Source: Streptococcus pseudopneumoniae
GTDB taxonomy: Bacteria; Bacillota; Bacilli; Lactobacillales; Streptococcaceae
Reading direction: 5' to 3'
Length of the DNA stretch: 32,588 nucleotides
Assembly: GCF_001072375.1 (NCBI RefSeq)
Contig: NZ_JVKV01000097.1
Coordinates: 1-32,588, forward strand
Shown here: positions 24,261 to 32,566 of the stretch, piece by piece
Position numbering within the stretch: the stretch's first letter is position 1
Layout: each line of letters begins with the position of its first letter
Notes under the pieces: generated by a model
Told to the model about the DNA's origin: nothing
Database searches by the model: none
Seen by the model: only the letters and a program-made list of their open reading frames with translations
Position numbers and translations under genes: made by a program

Positions 24261-24285
24261 GCAAACGTTTTCGTAAAACGTTTGC
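24261..24285 (+). promoter_or_regulatory. 11-base inverted repeat with cre-like sequences in the PTS leader
   Basis: GCAAACGTTTT (24261-24271) and AAAACGTTTGC (24275-24285) are perfect reverse complements with 3 bases between. Each arm contains AAACGTTT, the core of CcpA operators (cre). It lies between the predicted transcription start and the AAAGGAG ribosome site (24297-24303). It could be a tandem CcpA site acting as a roadblock, or an RNA hairpin close to the ribosome site. Confidence 0.65.
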
Positions 24286-24309
24286 CGAATAAATATAAAG
24301 GAGATTTGA

Positions 24310-26496
24310 ATGATGAAAGATACATTCAAAAATGTCTTGTCTTTCGAGTTTTGGCAGAAATTCGGTAAGGCTCTAATGGTGGTTATCGCTGTTATGCCAG
24401 CGGCTGGATTGATGATTTCAATCGGTAAGTCACTTGCAATGATTGACCCAAACCTTGCTCCCCTAGTTATTACTGGTGGCGTACTAGAGCAAATTGGTTG
24501 GGGTGTTATCGGTAACCTTCATATTTTGTTTGCCCTTGCTATTGGAGGAAGCTGGGCTAAGGAACGTGCTGGTGGTGCTTTTGCGGCAGGTCTTGCATTT
24601 ATCCTTATTAACCGTATCACTGGTACAATCTTCGGTGTATCAGGGGATATGTTGAAGGATCCTAACGCTATGGTTTCAACAATCTTTGGTGGATCTATCA
24701 AGGTTTCTGATTACTTCATTAGCGTACTTGAGGCACCAGCGCTTAACATGGGGGTATTTGTAGGGATTATCTCAGGTTTTGTTGGAGCGACTGCTTTTAA
24801 CAAATACTACAACTTCCGTAAACTTCCTGATGCACTTTCATTCTTTAACGGGAAACGTTTTGTACCATTTGTAGTTATTCTTCGCTCAGCAATCGCTGCA
24901 ATTCTTCTTTCAGCTTTCTGGCCACTGATTCAGACAGGTATCAACAACTTCGGTATCTGGATTGCCAATTCACAAGAAACAGCACCAGTACTTGCACCAT
25001 TCTTATATGGTACTTTGGAACGCTTGCTCTTGCCATTTGGTCTTCACCACATGTTGACTATCCCAATGAACTATACAGCTCTTGGTGGTACTTACGATAT
25101 TTTAACTGGTGCAGCAAAAGGCACTCAAGTATTTGGACAAGATCCACTTTGGCTTGCATGGGTAACAGACCTTGTAAACCTTAAAGGTACTGATGCTAGT
25201 CAATACCAAACATTGCTAGATACAGTTCATCCAGCTCGTTTCAAAGTTGGACAAATGATTGGTTCATTCGGTATTTTGATGGGTGTGGCTGCTGCTATTT
25301 ACCGTAATGTTGAAGCAGACAAGAAACACCAATACAAAGGTATGATGATTGCGACAGCTCTTGCAACTTTCTTGACAGGTGTTACTGAGCCAATTGAATA
25401 TATGTTCATGTTCGTTGCAACACCTCTTTACCTTGTCTACGCTGTTGTTCAAGGTGCTGCCTTTGCTATGGCTGATATTGTTCACCTTCGTGTGCACTCA
25501 TTCGGTTCAATTGAATTCTTGACTCGTACTCCACTAGCTATCAATGCTGGTCTTGGTATGGATATCATTAACTTTATCTGGGTAACAGCACTATTTGCAG
25601 TTATCATGTACTTTATCGCCAACTTCATGATTCAAAAATTCAACTATGCTACTCCAGGACGTAACGGAAACTACGAAACTGCTGAAGGTTCATCAGAATC
25701 TGCTGCTTCTGGTGAGTCAAAAGTTGCAGAAGCTTCTCAAGCTGTTAACATCATTAACCTTCTTGGTGGACGTGCTAACATCGTTGATGTGGACGCATGT
25801 ATGACTCGCCTTCGTGTTACTGTAAAAGACGCTGAAAAAGTTGGAACAGAGGAACAATGGAAAGCTGAAGGAGCTATGGGACTTGTCATGAAAGGACAAG
25901 GTGTCCAAGCTATCTACGGACCTAAAGCTGACGTTTTGAAATCAGATATTCAAGACCTTCTTGACTCAGGTGAAGTGATTCCTGAAACTCTTCCAAGTCA
26001 AAAGGCAGCAGCTCAACAAGATGCTGTTGTATACAAAGGTGTGACTGAAGAAGTATACTCAGTTGCTGACGGTCAAGTGATTGAATTGGACCAAGTGAAG
26101 GATCCTGTATTCGCACAAAAAATGATGGGTGATGGATTTGCAGTGGAACCAGCAAACGGAAACATTGTATCTCCAGTATCAGGTACTGTGTCAAGCATCT
26201 TCCCAACTAAACACGCTCTTGGTCTTGTAACTGAAGCAGGCCTTGAAGTACTTGTTCACATTGGTTTGGACACAGTAAGTCTTGAAGGAAAACCATTTAC
26301 AGTTCGTGTTACTGAAGGACAACAGGTTGCTGCTGGTGATCTTCTTGTCACAGCTGACTTGGGTGCAATCCGTGAAGCTGGTCGTGAAACTACAACTGTG
26401 GTTGTCTTCACAAATGGTGACGCGATCAAATCAGTTAAATTAGAACAAACAGGTTCTCTTGCAGCTAAAACAGCAGTTGCAAAAGTAGAATTGTAA
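24310..26496 (+). CDS. ptsG: PTS glucose-type permease, EIICBA
   Basis: Membrane sugar permease of the phosphotransferase system, 728 residues, which transports and phosphorylates its sugar with phosphate from PEP via HPr. The domain order is EIIC (about 1-440, ten membrane segments), EIIB (about 478-555, phosphocysteine C497 in D-A-C-M-T-R-L-R) and EIIA (about 590-720, phosphohistidine H650 in V-L-V-H-I-G-L-D). The C-B-A order and the N-terminus F-E-F-W-Q-K-F-G-K-A-L-M fit the glucose/glucosamine subgroup; glucose is the likely but unproven substrate. Codon bias is strong, as for fba. Two ATGs are adjacent (24310, 24313). Confidence 0.88.
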   Translation: MMKDTFKNVLSFEFWQKFGKALMVVIAVMPAAGLMISIGKSLAMIDPNLAPLVITGGVLEQIGWGVIGNLHILFALAIGGSWAKERAGGAFAAGLAFILINRITGTIFGVSGDMLKDPNAMVSTIFGGSIKVSDYFISVLEAPALNMGVFVGIISGFVGATAFNKYYNFRKLPDALSFFNGKRFVPFVVILRSAIAAILLSAFWPLIQTGINNFGIWIANSQETAPVLAPFLYGTLERLLLPFGLHHMLTIPMNYTALGGTYDILTGAAKGTQVFGQDPLWLAWVTDLVNLKGTDASQYQTLLDTVHPARFKVGQMIGSFGILMGVAAAIYRNVEADKKHQYKGMMIATALATFLTGVTEPIEYMFMFVATPLYLVYAVVQGAAFAMADIVHLRVHSFGSIEFLTRTPLAINAGLGMDIINFIWVTALFAVIMYFIANFMIQKFNYATPGRNGNYETAEGSSESAASGESKVAEASQAVNIINLLGGRANIVDVDACMTRLRVTVKDAEKVGTEEQWKAEGAMGLVMKGQGVQAIYGPKADVLKSDIQDLLDSGEVIPETLPSQKAAAQQDAVVYKGVTEEVYSVADGQVIELDQVKDPVFAQKMMGDGFAVEPANGNIVSPVSGTVSSIFPTKHALGLVTEAGLEVLVHIGLDTVSLEGKPFTVRVTEGQQVAAGDLLVTADLGAIREAGRETTTVVVFTNGDAIKSVKLEQTGSLAAKTAVAKVEL

Positions 26497-26503
26497 TATT
26501 TAG

Positions 26504-26528
26504 GAGGTTGGAAGCTGTTTCCAACCTC
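26504..26528 (+). terminator. Terminator after the PTS permease gene
   Basis: GAGGTTGGAA (26504-26513) and TTCCAACCTC (26519-26528) form a perfect 10-base stem with loop GCTGT. The tail TTGTTT is moderate, so partial read-through into the next gene is possible. Confidence 0.75.
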
Positions 26529-26547
26529 TTGTTTATAGGAGAAAAGC

Positions 26548-27366
26548 ATGAAGTTTTTAACACTCAATACCCATAGTTGGATGGAAAAAGATCCTGAACA
26601 AAAGTTTCAACTTTTACTTCAAGATATACTTGAAAACAGTTATGATTTGATTTGTTTTCAGGAAATTAACCAGGAAATTACTTCAGCGCAAGTAGAAGCT
26701 GGTGCACTTTATCAGCCATTACCATCTGCTGAGCCGATTCATCAAGACCACTATGTGCGACTTTTGGTAGAGAAGTTGGCTGAGCAAGGTCAAAACTATT
26801 ATTGGACTTGGGCCTATAACCATATCGGTTATGATCGTTACCATGAAGGTGTTGCAATCCTATCTAAAACACCAATTGAAGCGCGTGAAATTTTGGTTTC
26901 AGATGTAGATGATCCGACAGATTACCACACTCGTCGAGTTGCTCTAGCAGAGACAGTAGTTGAAGGTAAAGAACTTGCAGTTGCGAGTGTCCATCTCTCT
27001 TGGTGGAATAAAGGCTTCCAAGAGGAATGGGCGCGCTTTGAAGCAGTTCTGAAAGAATTGAATAAGCCACTCTTGCTAGCAGGTGATTTTAATAATCCTG
27101 CAGGTCAAGAGGGCTACCAAGCTATTTTAGCTAGTCCACTAAACTTACAAGATGCATTTGAAGTAGCAAAAGAAAGAAGTGGTAGTTACACTGTTCCGCC
27201 TGAAATTGATGGTTGGAAGGGAAATAGCGAACCTCTTCGAATCGATTATATCTTTACAACAAAGGATGTGCAGGTAGAAAAACTTCACGTGGTCTTTGAT
27301 GGTAAAAACAGTCCACAAGTTAGTGATCATTACGGTCTGCAAGCAACACTATCTTGGAAAGACTAA
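26548..27366 (+). CDS. Endonuclease/exonuclease/phosphatase family protein
   Basis: A 272-residue metal-dependent phosphodiesterase or phosphatase of the EEP superfamily. Visible motifs are the L-N-T-H-S opening strand, metal ligand E in C-F-Q-E-I-N (about residue 39), A-G-D-F-N-N-P (about 177-183), R-I-D-Y-I-F near 228 and the terminal S-D-H-Y-G-L with the catalytic histidine. No signal peptide. AGGAGA gives the ribosome site. The substrate could be DNA, a phospholipid or a sugar phosphate; closeness to a sugar permease does not settle it. A terminator follows. Confidence 0.85.
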   Translation: MKFLTLNTHSWMEKDPEQKFQLLLQDILENSYDLICFQEINQEITSAQVEAGALYQPLPSAEPIHQDHYVRLLVEKLAEQGQNYYWTWAYNHIGYDRYHEGVAILSKTPIEAREILVSDVDDPTDYHTRRVALAETVVEGKELAVASVHLSWWNKGFQEEWARFEAVLKELNKPLLLAGDFNNPAGQEGYQAILASPLNLQDAFEVAKERSGSYTVPPEIDGWKGNSEPLRIDYIFTTKDVQVEKLHVVFDGKNSPQVSDHYGLQATLSWKD

Positions 27367-27395
27367 ATCAGTTATTTTAGTAAAAACAATCAAGC

Positions 27396-27419
27396 CCCCC
27401 TTCTACAAACAGAAGGGGG
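27396..27419. terminator. Rho-independent terminator
   Basis: CCCCCTTCT (27396-27404) and AGAAGGGGG (27411-27419) form a perfect 9-base stem with loop ACAAAC. The tail AATTTAATTT is weak. Confidence 0.75.
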
Positions 27420-27457
27420 AATTTAATTTAAAGAGTTAATATAGTTAAAGTTTTTTA

Positions 27458-27485
27458 TTGAATAACTTGTAAAAAAAGATAAAAT
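27458..27485 (+). promoter_or_regulatory. Promoter of cppA
   Basis: TTGAAT (27458-27463), a 16-base spacer and TAAAAT (27480-27485). GGAGG at 27506-27510 and the ATG at 27516 follow. Confidence 0.6.
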
Positions 27486-27515
27486 CCTTTAAAATAAAAA
27501 GTGTTGGAGGAATTT

Positions 27516-28241
27516 ATGATTGTAAATCAAATAAAGCGTATGATCCCGACGCTAAAGGTAAATAATAGAAATTTAAATGAGTTGTTTTATATTGAGACTT
27601 TGGGGATGAAACCCTTGCTTGAAGAGTCAGCATTCTTATCACTAGGAGACCAATCAGGTATTGAAAAGTTAGTTTTAGAAGAGTCACCAAGTATGAGGAG
27701 CCGTAAGGTTGAAGGGATTAAAAAATTAGCTAGATTACTTGTAAAGGTAGAGAAGCCATCTGAGATTGAAGCACTACTAGCTAGAATGGAAGAAATCCCT
27801 CAACTCTATAAAGGAAATAAGGGATATGCTTTTGAGGTTCTTTCTCCAGAAGGGGATTGTATTCTTATTCATGCTGAAGATGATATCAAGGATTTGAAAA
27901 AAGTTGAGGAAGAAGTCACTTTTGCAAAAGATGAGAAACTGAGATATTTGACAGCCTTTGAAATCTCGGTGGAAATTAACTTACCAGATAAGACATCAAG
28001 CCTACTTGATAAAGAAGAAATCGAAAACCGACTAGCTTTTAATCAATCTCAAGGGATCGATTTACTGGTTGAAAATAATGTAACTTGGGACTTGTCTATG
28101 TTGAAATTTCAAGTAGAGAATTTGGATTTGCCTGTATTGCGTCAGAGATTTGAAGAAGTTGGTTACTTTATTCCAAAATCTGAGAAGTTTTTCCTAACTA
28201 AGGATACCAACAATATTGAATTGTGGTTTGAAGCAGTATGA
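27516..28241 (+). CDS. cppA: CppA family protein
   Basis: A 241-residue protein matching the streptococcal CppA family, with an N-terminal domain (about 1-130, resembling a glyoxalase/VOC fold) and a C-terminal domain (about 135-240). CppA was described as a putative C3-degrading proteinase, but the sequence shows no signal peptide and no obvious protease motif, so an intracellular role is more plausible. GGAGG at 27506-27510 selects the ATG at 27516 over an in-frame ATG/TTG-type start at 27501. The end overlaps the next gene by four bases (ATGA), so the two are coupled. Confidence 0.82.
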   Translation: MIVNQIKRMIPTLKVNNRNLNELFYIETLGMKPLLEESAFLSLGDQSGIEKLVLEESPSMRSRKVEGIKKLARLLVKVEKPSEIEALLARMEEIPQLYKGNKGYAFEVLSPEGDCILIHAEDDIKDLKKVEEEVTFAKDEKLRYLTAFEISVEINLPDKTSSLLDKEEIENRLAFNQSQGIDLLVENNVTWDLSMLKFQVENLDLPVLRQRFEEVGYFIPKSEKFFLTKDTNNIELWFEAV

Positions 28242-29170
28242 AACAAAAAATCATTCAAAAAATAGAGCAACAAATTGAGGCAGGGATTTATCCTGGTGCC
28301 TCTTTTGCGTATTATCAGGATGGCGTTTGGTCTGACTGGTATCTAGGAGAAGCAAATCCAGAAACTGGTGAGCAGACTCGTGAGGGCTTGGTCTATGATT
28401 TGGCAAGTGTCAGCAAGGTTGTTGGAGTAGGAACGGTCTTAACCTTCTTGTGGAAGGAAGGCAAGATTGAGTTAGATAACTCCATAAGAGACTATCTTCC
28501 AGAGGCGGATTACCCAGACATCACCATTCGACAACTCCTAACGCATGCAACGGATTTAGATCCTTTTATTCCTAATAGAGATCAGCTTTCAGCAGATCAG
28601 TTAAGAGAAGCTATGTTTCATCTGAATCGCCGAGAGAAGAGAGCCTTTCTATACTCAGATGTGCACTTTCTCTTACTAGGTTTTCTTTTAGAATCTTATT
28701 TTGAAAAGGACTTGGATCAGATTTTACAAGAGCAAGTGTTGAATCCATGGAAGATGAAGGAAACTCAGTTTGGTCCAGTTAACTGTGCTGTTCCAACGGT
28801 CCGTGGACAGAAAGCAGGAGTGGTCCATGATCCCAAGGCTCGTTTGCTTGGAAAACATGCAGGTAGTGCAGGCTTGTTTTCAACAGTTCATGATTTAAAA
28901 ATCTTCTTAGAGCATTATTTGCAAGATGATTTTGCTGAAGGATTGAGTCAGAATTTTTCGGATCTGAGTGATAAAGAACGCTCATTGGCCTGGAATCTTG
29001 AAGGTGATTGGCTGGACCATACAGGCTATACTGGAACCTTTATCATGTGGAATCGACAGAAACAAGAAGCTGCTATCTTTTTATCCAATCGAACTTATGA
29101 AAAAGATGAGCGTGCTCAGTGGATATTGGATCGTAATCAGGTCATGGACTTGATTCGAGAGGCAGACTAG
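28238..29170 (+). CDS. Serine hydrolase, class C beta-lactamase-like
   Basis: A 310-residue member of the beta-lactamase/D-alanyl-D-alanine carboxypeptidase superfamily. The catalytic S-x-x-K is S57-V-S-K60, the second motif Y-S-D (Y in F-L-Y-S-D-V, in place of Y-x-N) lies near 143, and the third, H-T-G-Y-T-G near 265, replaces K-T-G. There is no signal peptide, so it is probably cytoplasmic and acts as an esterase or peptidase rather than as a resistance enzyme. It overlaps cppA by ATGA and is followed 9 bases later by an EamA transporter gene, making a three-gene operon. Confidence 0.85.
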   Translation: MKQKIIQKIEQQIEAGIYPGASFAYYQDGVWSDWYLGEANPETGEQTREGLVYDLASVSKVVGVGTVLTFLWKEGKIELDNSIRDYLPEADYPDITIRQLLTHATDLDPFIPNRDQLSADQLREAMFHLNRREKRAFLYSDVHFLLLGFLLESYFEKDLDQILQEQVLNPWKMKETQFGPVNCAVPTVRGQKAGVVHDPKARLLGKHAGSAGLFSTVHDLKIFLEHYLQDDFAEGLSQNFSDLSDKERSLAWNLEGDWLDHTGYTGTFIMWNRQKQEAAIFLSNRTYEKDERAQWILDRNQVMDLIREAD

Positions 29171-29179
29171 GGAGGAAGT

Positions 29180-30091
29180 ATGTCAAAAGCTTTAAAAGGA
29201 ACTCTTTATACAGTCATTGCAGGTATTGCTTGGGGCTTGTCGGGAACCAGTGGTCAGTACCTGATGGTTCACGGGATTTCAGCTCTCGTTCTGACCAATA
29301 TCCGCTTGATAATCGCTGGATTACTCCTGATTCTTCTTGCCTATACTAAATCAAGGGATAAATTTATGGCCTTTCTGAAGGATAAATCAAGTCTGTTTTC
29401 TCTCTTGTTATTTTCTTTATTTGGTCTTTTTCTAAATCAATTAGCTTATCTATCAGCTATTCAGGAGACTAATGCTGGGACAGCGACAGTCCTCCAGTAT
29501 GTCTGTCCAGTTGGAATCCTTGCTTACACTTGTATCAAGGATAAGGTGGCTCCGACGCTTTCAGAAATCATCTCTATGTTTTTAGCTATAGGTGGGACCT
29601 TTCTCATTGCAACCCATGGGCAATTGGATCAACTCTCGATGACTCCAGCTGGTCTATTTTGGGGTTTGTTCTCGGCCTTAACCTATGCTCTTTATATCAT
29701 TTTACCCATAAAATTGATTCAAAAATGGGGGAGCATTTTGGTTATTGGTGTTGGAATGACAATCTCAGGTTTTCTAGCAGTACCTTTTACAGGGCTTATC
29801 GGGGCTAGTATTCCCTTATCTTTTGATATCTTTCTAGCTTTTGCAGGTATCATTCTGATTGGAACGGTCTTTGCCTATACAGCCTTCCTCAAGGGAGCAA
29901 GTATGATAGGACCAGTCAAGTCTAGCCTTTTGGCTTCGATTGAGCCTATCTCGGCAGTATTTTTTGCCTTCATGATTATGGGGGATATTTTCTATCCGAT
30001 AGATTTTATTGGAATGGCTATGATTTTACTAGCCGTGACTATCATATCATTGAAGGATCTAATGTTGGAAAAGAAACATCATTCCGTTTAA
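29180..30091 (+). CDS. EamA family transporter (drug/metabolite superfamily)
   Basis: A 303-residue membrane protein with ten expected membrane helices made of two EamA repeats (about 8-140 and 155-290). The first repeat begins T-V-I-A-G-I-A-W-G-L-S-G-T, and the second ends S-S-L-L-A-S-I-E-P-I-S-A-V-F, the conserved signature of the family. The ribosome site is GGGAGGAAG. It is the third gene of the cppA operon and is followed by a terminator. Metabolite or amino-acid export is likely, but the substrate cannot be inferred. Confidence 0.88.
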   Translation: MSKALKGTLYTVIAGIAWGLSGTSGQYLMVHGISALVLTNIRLIIAGLLLILLAYTKSRDKFMAFLKDKSSLFSLLLFSLFGLFLNQLAYLSAIQETNAGTATVLQYVCPVGILAYTCIKDKVAPTLSEIISMFLAIGGTFLIATHGQLDQLSMTPAGLFWGLFSALTYALYIILPIKLIQKWGSILVIGVGMTISGFLAVPFTGLIGASIPLSFDIFLAFAGIILIGTVFAYTAFLKGASMIGPVKSSLLASIEPISAVFFAFMIMGDIFYPIDFIGMAMILLAVTIISLKDLMLEKKHHSV

Positions 30092-30099
30092 TGTATTAA

Positions 30100-30125
30100 A
30101 GCAGTCTTTGATAAGGCTGTTTTTT
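30100..30125 (+). terminator. Terminator of the cppA operon
   Basis: AGCAGTCTT (30100-30108) and AAGGCTGTT (30113-30121) form a 9-base stem with two wobble pairs and loop TGAT, followed by T residues. A -10-like TATAAT at 30170-30175 lies before the next gene. Confidence 0.7.
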
Positions 30126-30207
30126 AATCTTCCAGGAAGGTGGTTCATATAACTTTAAGAATGAATGTTTATAATCAATCCATACATTTAAAGATAAAGG
30201 AGGAAAT

Positions 30208-30966
30208 ATGAATTTGCTACAAAGTATTCATCCATCAAAACCTTTAAGATACTTAAAATGGTTCGATATCCTCATCATCACTGTTTTAATGTTTGGAGAG
30301 TTTATCATTCGTTCTACTCAACAATTTATGGAGAGTTTATCGCCCTCAACTCTTACTAGTGTCACAGAAACTACGACAAATGTAGCAAGTGATGGGGCAG
30401 CCTATTCTAGTAATTTCAATTTTCAATTGATGATGTTAGGGATTACCTTCCTTTATCTTGTGATTCGAAATTATGATTTTAAACAGCTTCCTTTACGCTG
30501 GCGCTGGTCTGTTTTAATTTGGGTTCCCCTTATCTTTGCTGTAGTTGGGATATTCGGTGATATCATTACAACCCTTAGTGGTGAGTATAATTATTTTAAT
30601 CCTCAGTTGATCCCTTTTATAGACCCTATGGAAATCATTCGAAAATTCATGGCTTTAACGCCGATGGCGATTTGCTATGCTTTACTAAATGGTTTTTATG
30701 AAGAATTTTTCTTCCTAGGCTTACTGACTTCAGTAAAAGAAAAGCACAAGTGGTTAGCTCTAGTCTACTCGGTAATTATACGGATTTCTTTCCATACCTA
30801 TCAAGGATTACTTTGGGCCTTGGTTATTGGGCTTGTTTATGGTCTCTTTTATTATTTCTTGTACAAATATGTAGTCAAGAATTTACTGCCATTTTTTCTC
30901 ATGCATGCTCTTGCTGATATGTTTGGTTCCAGTCTCTTGTATCTTTTGATTGCTTGGGGAAATTAA
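30208..30966 (+). CDS. CPBP family intramembrane metalloprotease-like protein
   Basis: A 252-residue membrane protein of the CPBP (CaaX protease and bacteriocin-processing/immunity) family, with about seven membrane segments. Motif 1 is E165-E166-F-F-F-L170, where the usual arginine of E-E-x-x-x-R is leucine. Motif 2 keeps H196 but has R192 where F is expected in F-x-x-x-H. Motif 3 is H233-A-L-A-D237. The catalytic glutamates and histidines are kept, so activity is possible. AAGGAGG provides the ribosome site. No bacteriocin or peptide gene is next to it. The C-terminal part is well conserved in style; the N-terminal 90 residues are variable. Confidence 0.8.
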   Translation: MNLLQSIHPSKPLRYLKWFDILIITVLMFGEFIIRSTQQFMESLSPSTLTSVTETTTNVASDGAAYSSNFNFQLMMLGITFLYLVIRNYDFKQLPLRWRWSVLIWVPLIFAVVGIFGDIITTLSGEYNYFNPQLIPFIDPMEIIRKFMALTPMAICYALLNGFYEEFFFLGLLTSVKEKHKWLALVYSVIIRISFHTYQGLLWALVIGLVYGLFYYFLYKYVVKNLLPFFLMHALADMFGSSLLYLLIAWGN

Positions 30967-31025
30967 GAAATCAAACTTTTTGACAACAGTCCAATGAGTC
31001 ACTGTATCAAAGGCTTCTTGTTCAT

Positions 31026-31058
31026 AAAAACGAGGTCGGGATTTTTGGTCCCGACCTC
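31026..31058 (-). terminator. Terminator of the uracil permease gene
   Basis: GAGGTCGGGA (31032-31041) and TCCCGACCTC (31049-31058) form a perfect 10-base stem with a 7-base loop. A run of five T follows on the minus strand (31030-31026). It lies 18 bases beyond the permease stop and may also stop plus-strand transcripts. Confidence 0.88.
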
Positions 31059-31076
31059 TCGTTGATTCTATATGGA

Positions 31077-32360
31077 TTAGTCATTGTTTTCGTATGGCAA
31101 GATCAAGTTTAGGATGATACCTGTCATAGCTGATAGGGCAGTACCTGAAAGGGTAACTGGTCCAAGTTTAAGGATAGCACCACCAAGTCCAAGCACCAAC
31201 ATAGCACTTGCGATGATAAGGTTGCGCATCTGACCGAAGTCAACACGTTCTTTGATCAAGACTTTCAAACCGTTACTTGCGATAACCCCGTAAAGAAGGA
31301 TAGACATACCACCAAGTACAGCGTTTGGAATTGTTGAAATCAATGCAGTAAATTTACCAAGGAAGCTGAGGGCAATTGCGATAAAGGCAGCGTTACGGAT
31401 AACTGAGACAGAAGCGATACGAGTCATACCGATAACCCCTGTATTTTCACCGTAAGTTGTATTTGCTGGTCCACCGAGGAAGGCAGAAACAGATGTTGCA
31501 ATACCATCACCAAGAAGGGTACGGTGAAGACCTGGTTCTTTCAAGAATTGGCGTCCACAGATTTGACCTAGAACGGTGTGGTCTCCGATATGTTCAGAAA
31601 TCGTTACGATTGCGATTGGTAGGATGGCAATTGTTTCAGGACCGAAGTAAAGGTCATATTGTTTGAAGGCACCACCTGTATTGAATGGTAGGTAGAAACC
31701 AGGGATTTCAAACCAGTTAGCTTCAAGAACAGGAGTGAAATCAACTAAGCCGAGAGCTAGAGCAAAGAGGTAACCACCGATAATGGCAAAAAGGAATGGG
31801 ATGATTCGTAGGAAGCCTTTTCCTTTTGTATTGATAAAGGCAGCAATCAAGAAAGTAACAACGGCTACAAGAGCGTTTTTCCAGTTTCCGTCAGCTACAA
31901 GACCAGCGTTGGTAACAGCTGAACTAGCAAGTCCAAGACCGATAACGATGATCATAGGACCGATAATGATTGGAGGTAAGAGTTTGTCGATCCATTTTGT
32001 ACCTGCAAAGCGAACACTTGCAGCAACAAGGACATAAACAAGACCAGTCAGGATAACCCCTGTCTGAGCAGCAGATACATCACCACCCATTTCTTTCATG
32101 GCAAGTGACATAGCTGTGATAAAGGCAAAAGAAGAACCCAGATAAACTGGAACTTTAAAGCCAGTACAGATCATGTAAATGAGTGTTCCTACACCTGATG
32201 CAAAAAGGGCAACAGATACAGGCATTCCCAAGATTAAAGGTACCAAGATAGTAGCACCAAACATGGCGAATACGTGCTGGAAGCTAAGAAGAATTCCCTT
32301 TCCAGCTGAAGGACGTTGGTCAACGTCTAAAAGCAAATCAACAGTTGATTCCTGTTTCAT
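31077..32360 (-). CDS. uraA: Uracil permease, NCS2 family
   Basis: Proton-coupled nucleobase transporter of 427 residues with fourteen expected membrane helices. Signatures include F-Q-H-V-F-A-M-F-G-A (about 27-36), the S-E-H-I-G-D-H-T segment and the helix 10 motif G-G-P-A-N-T-T-Y-G-E-N-T-G-V, which bear the two conserved substrate-site glutamates of UraA-type proteins. The ATG at 32360 follows GTGAGG; an in-frame ATG at 32396 lies within the terminator hairpin of the leader and is rejected. The PyrR-type attenuator upstream supports uracil, rather than xanthine, as the substrate. Confidence 0.92.
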   Translation of the reverse strand: MKQESTVDLLLDVDQRPSAGKGILLSFQHVFAMFGATILVPLILGMPVSVALFASGVGTLIYMICTGFKVPVYLGSSFAFITAMSLAMKEMGGDVSAAQTGVILTGLVYVLVAASVRFAGTKWIDKLLPPIIIGPMIIVIGLGLASSAVTNAGLVADGNWKNALVAVVTFLIAAFINTKGKGFLRIIPFLFAIIGGYLFALALGLVDFTPVLEANWFEIPGFYLPFNTGGAFKQYDLYFGPETIAILPIAIVTISEHIGDHTVLGQICGRQFLKEPGLHRTLLGDGIATSVSAFLGGPANTTYGENTGVIGMTRIASVSVIRNAAFIAIALSFLGKFTALISTIPNAVLGGMSILLYGVIASNGLKVLIKERVDFGQMRNLIIASAMLVLGLGGAILKLGPVTLSGTALSAMTGIILNLILPYENND

Positions 32361-32382
32361 ATTAACCTCACTTTTGGGCATC

Positions 32383-32416
32383 AAAAAAGAGCCCATTATT
32401 TTATAGCAATAGGCTC
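32383..32416 (-). terminator. Attenuator terminator in the uraA leader
   Basis: On the minus strand GAGCCTATT (32416-32408) pairs with AATGGGCTC (32397-32389) with one wobble, followed by six T (32388-32383). It ends the leader 23 bases before uraA and is the regulated terminator of the PyrR switch. Confidence 0.85.
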
Positions 32417-32483
32417 CCAGAGTAAGACCTCTCTAAAACAAGCTTTCTTCATCAAGTTTTAAAGAGTTTTATATAGATCTGCG

Positions 32484-32509
32484 CCTTCGTCACCTCACGG
32501 GATGACATT
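32484..32509 (-). promoter_or_regulatory. PyrR-binding anti-antiterminator
   Basis: On the minus strand GTCATCCCGTGAGGTGAC (32506-32489) forms GTCA/TGAC around TCCCGTGAGG, which matches the PyrR binding loop consensus UCCNGNGAGR. Binding of PyrR with UMP or UTP should favour the terminator at 32383-32416 and lower uraA expression when pyrimidines are plentiful. Confidence 0.85.
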
Positions 32510-32528
32510 AAAAACCTTTGCTTAGGAT

Positions 32529-32566
32529 AGTATAGCAGAAAAAAATGATTTTGTAAATCATTTTTT
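32529..32566 (-). promoter_or_regulatory. uraA promoter overlapping a 12-base inverted repeat
   Basis: On the minus strand a -35 TTTACA (32557-32552), a 17-base spacer and an extended -10 TGCTATACT (32537-32529). The perfect repeat AAAAAATGATTT (32540-32551) and AAATCATTTTTT (32555-32566), with 3 bases between, spans the -35 and looks like a terminator of a gene outside the window on either strand. The 22 bases to the window end hold nothing recognisable. Confidence 0.8.

Noticed and set aside
28238-29170. Antibiotic-resistance beta-lactamase
   Set aside because: The S-x-x-K is present, but there is no signal peptide and the other motifs are Y-S-D and H-T-G; the serine hydrolase family is broader than resistance enzymes.
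30144-30175. CiaR-type TTTAAG direct repeat before the CPBP gene
   Set aside because: One TTTAAG is present at 30154-30159, but the second copy at the required 5-base spacing is ATGTTT, so the site does not match.
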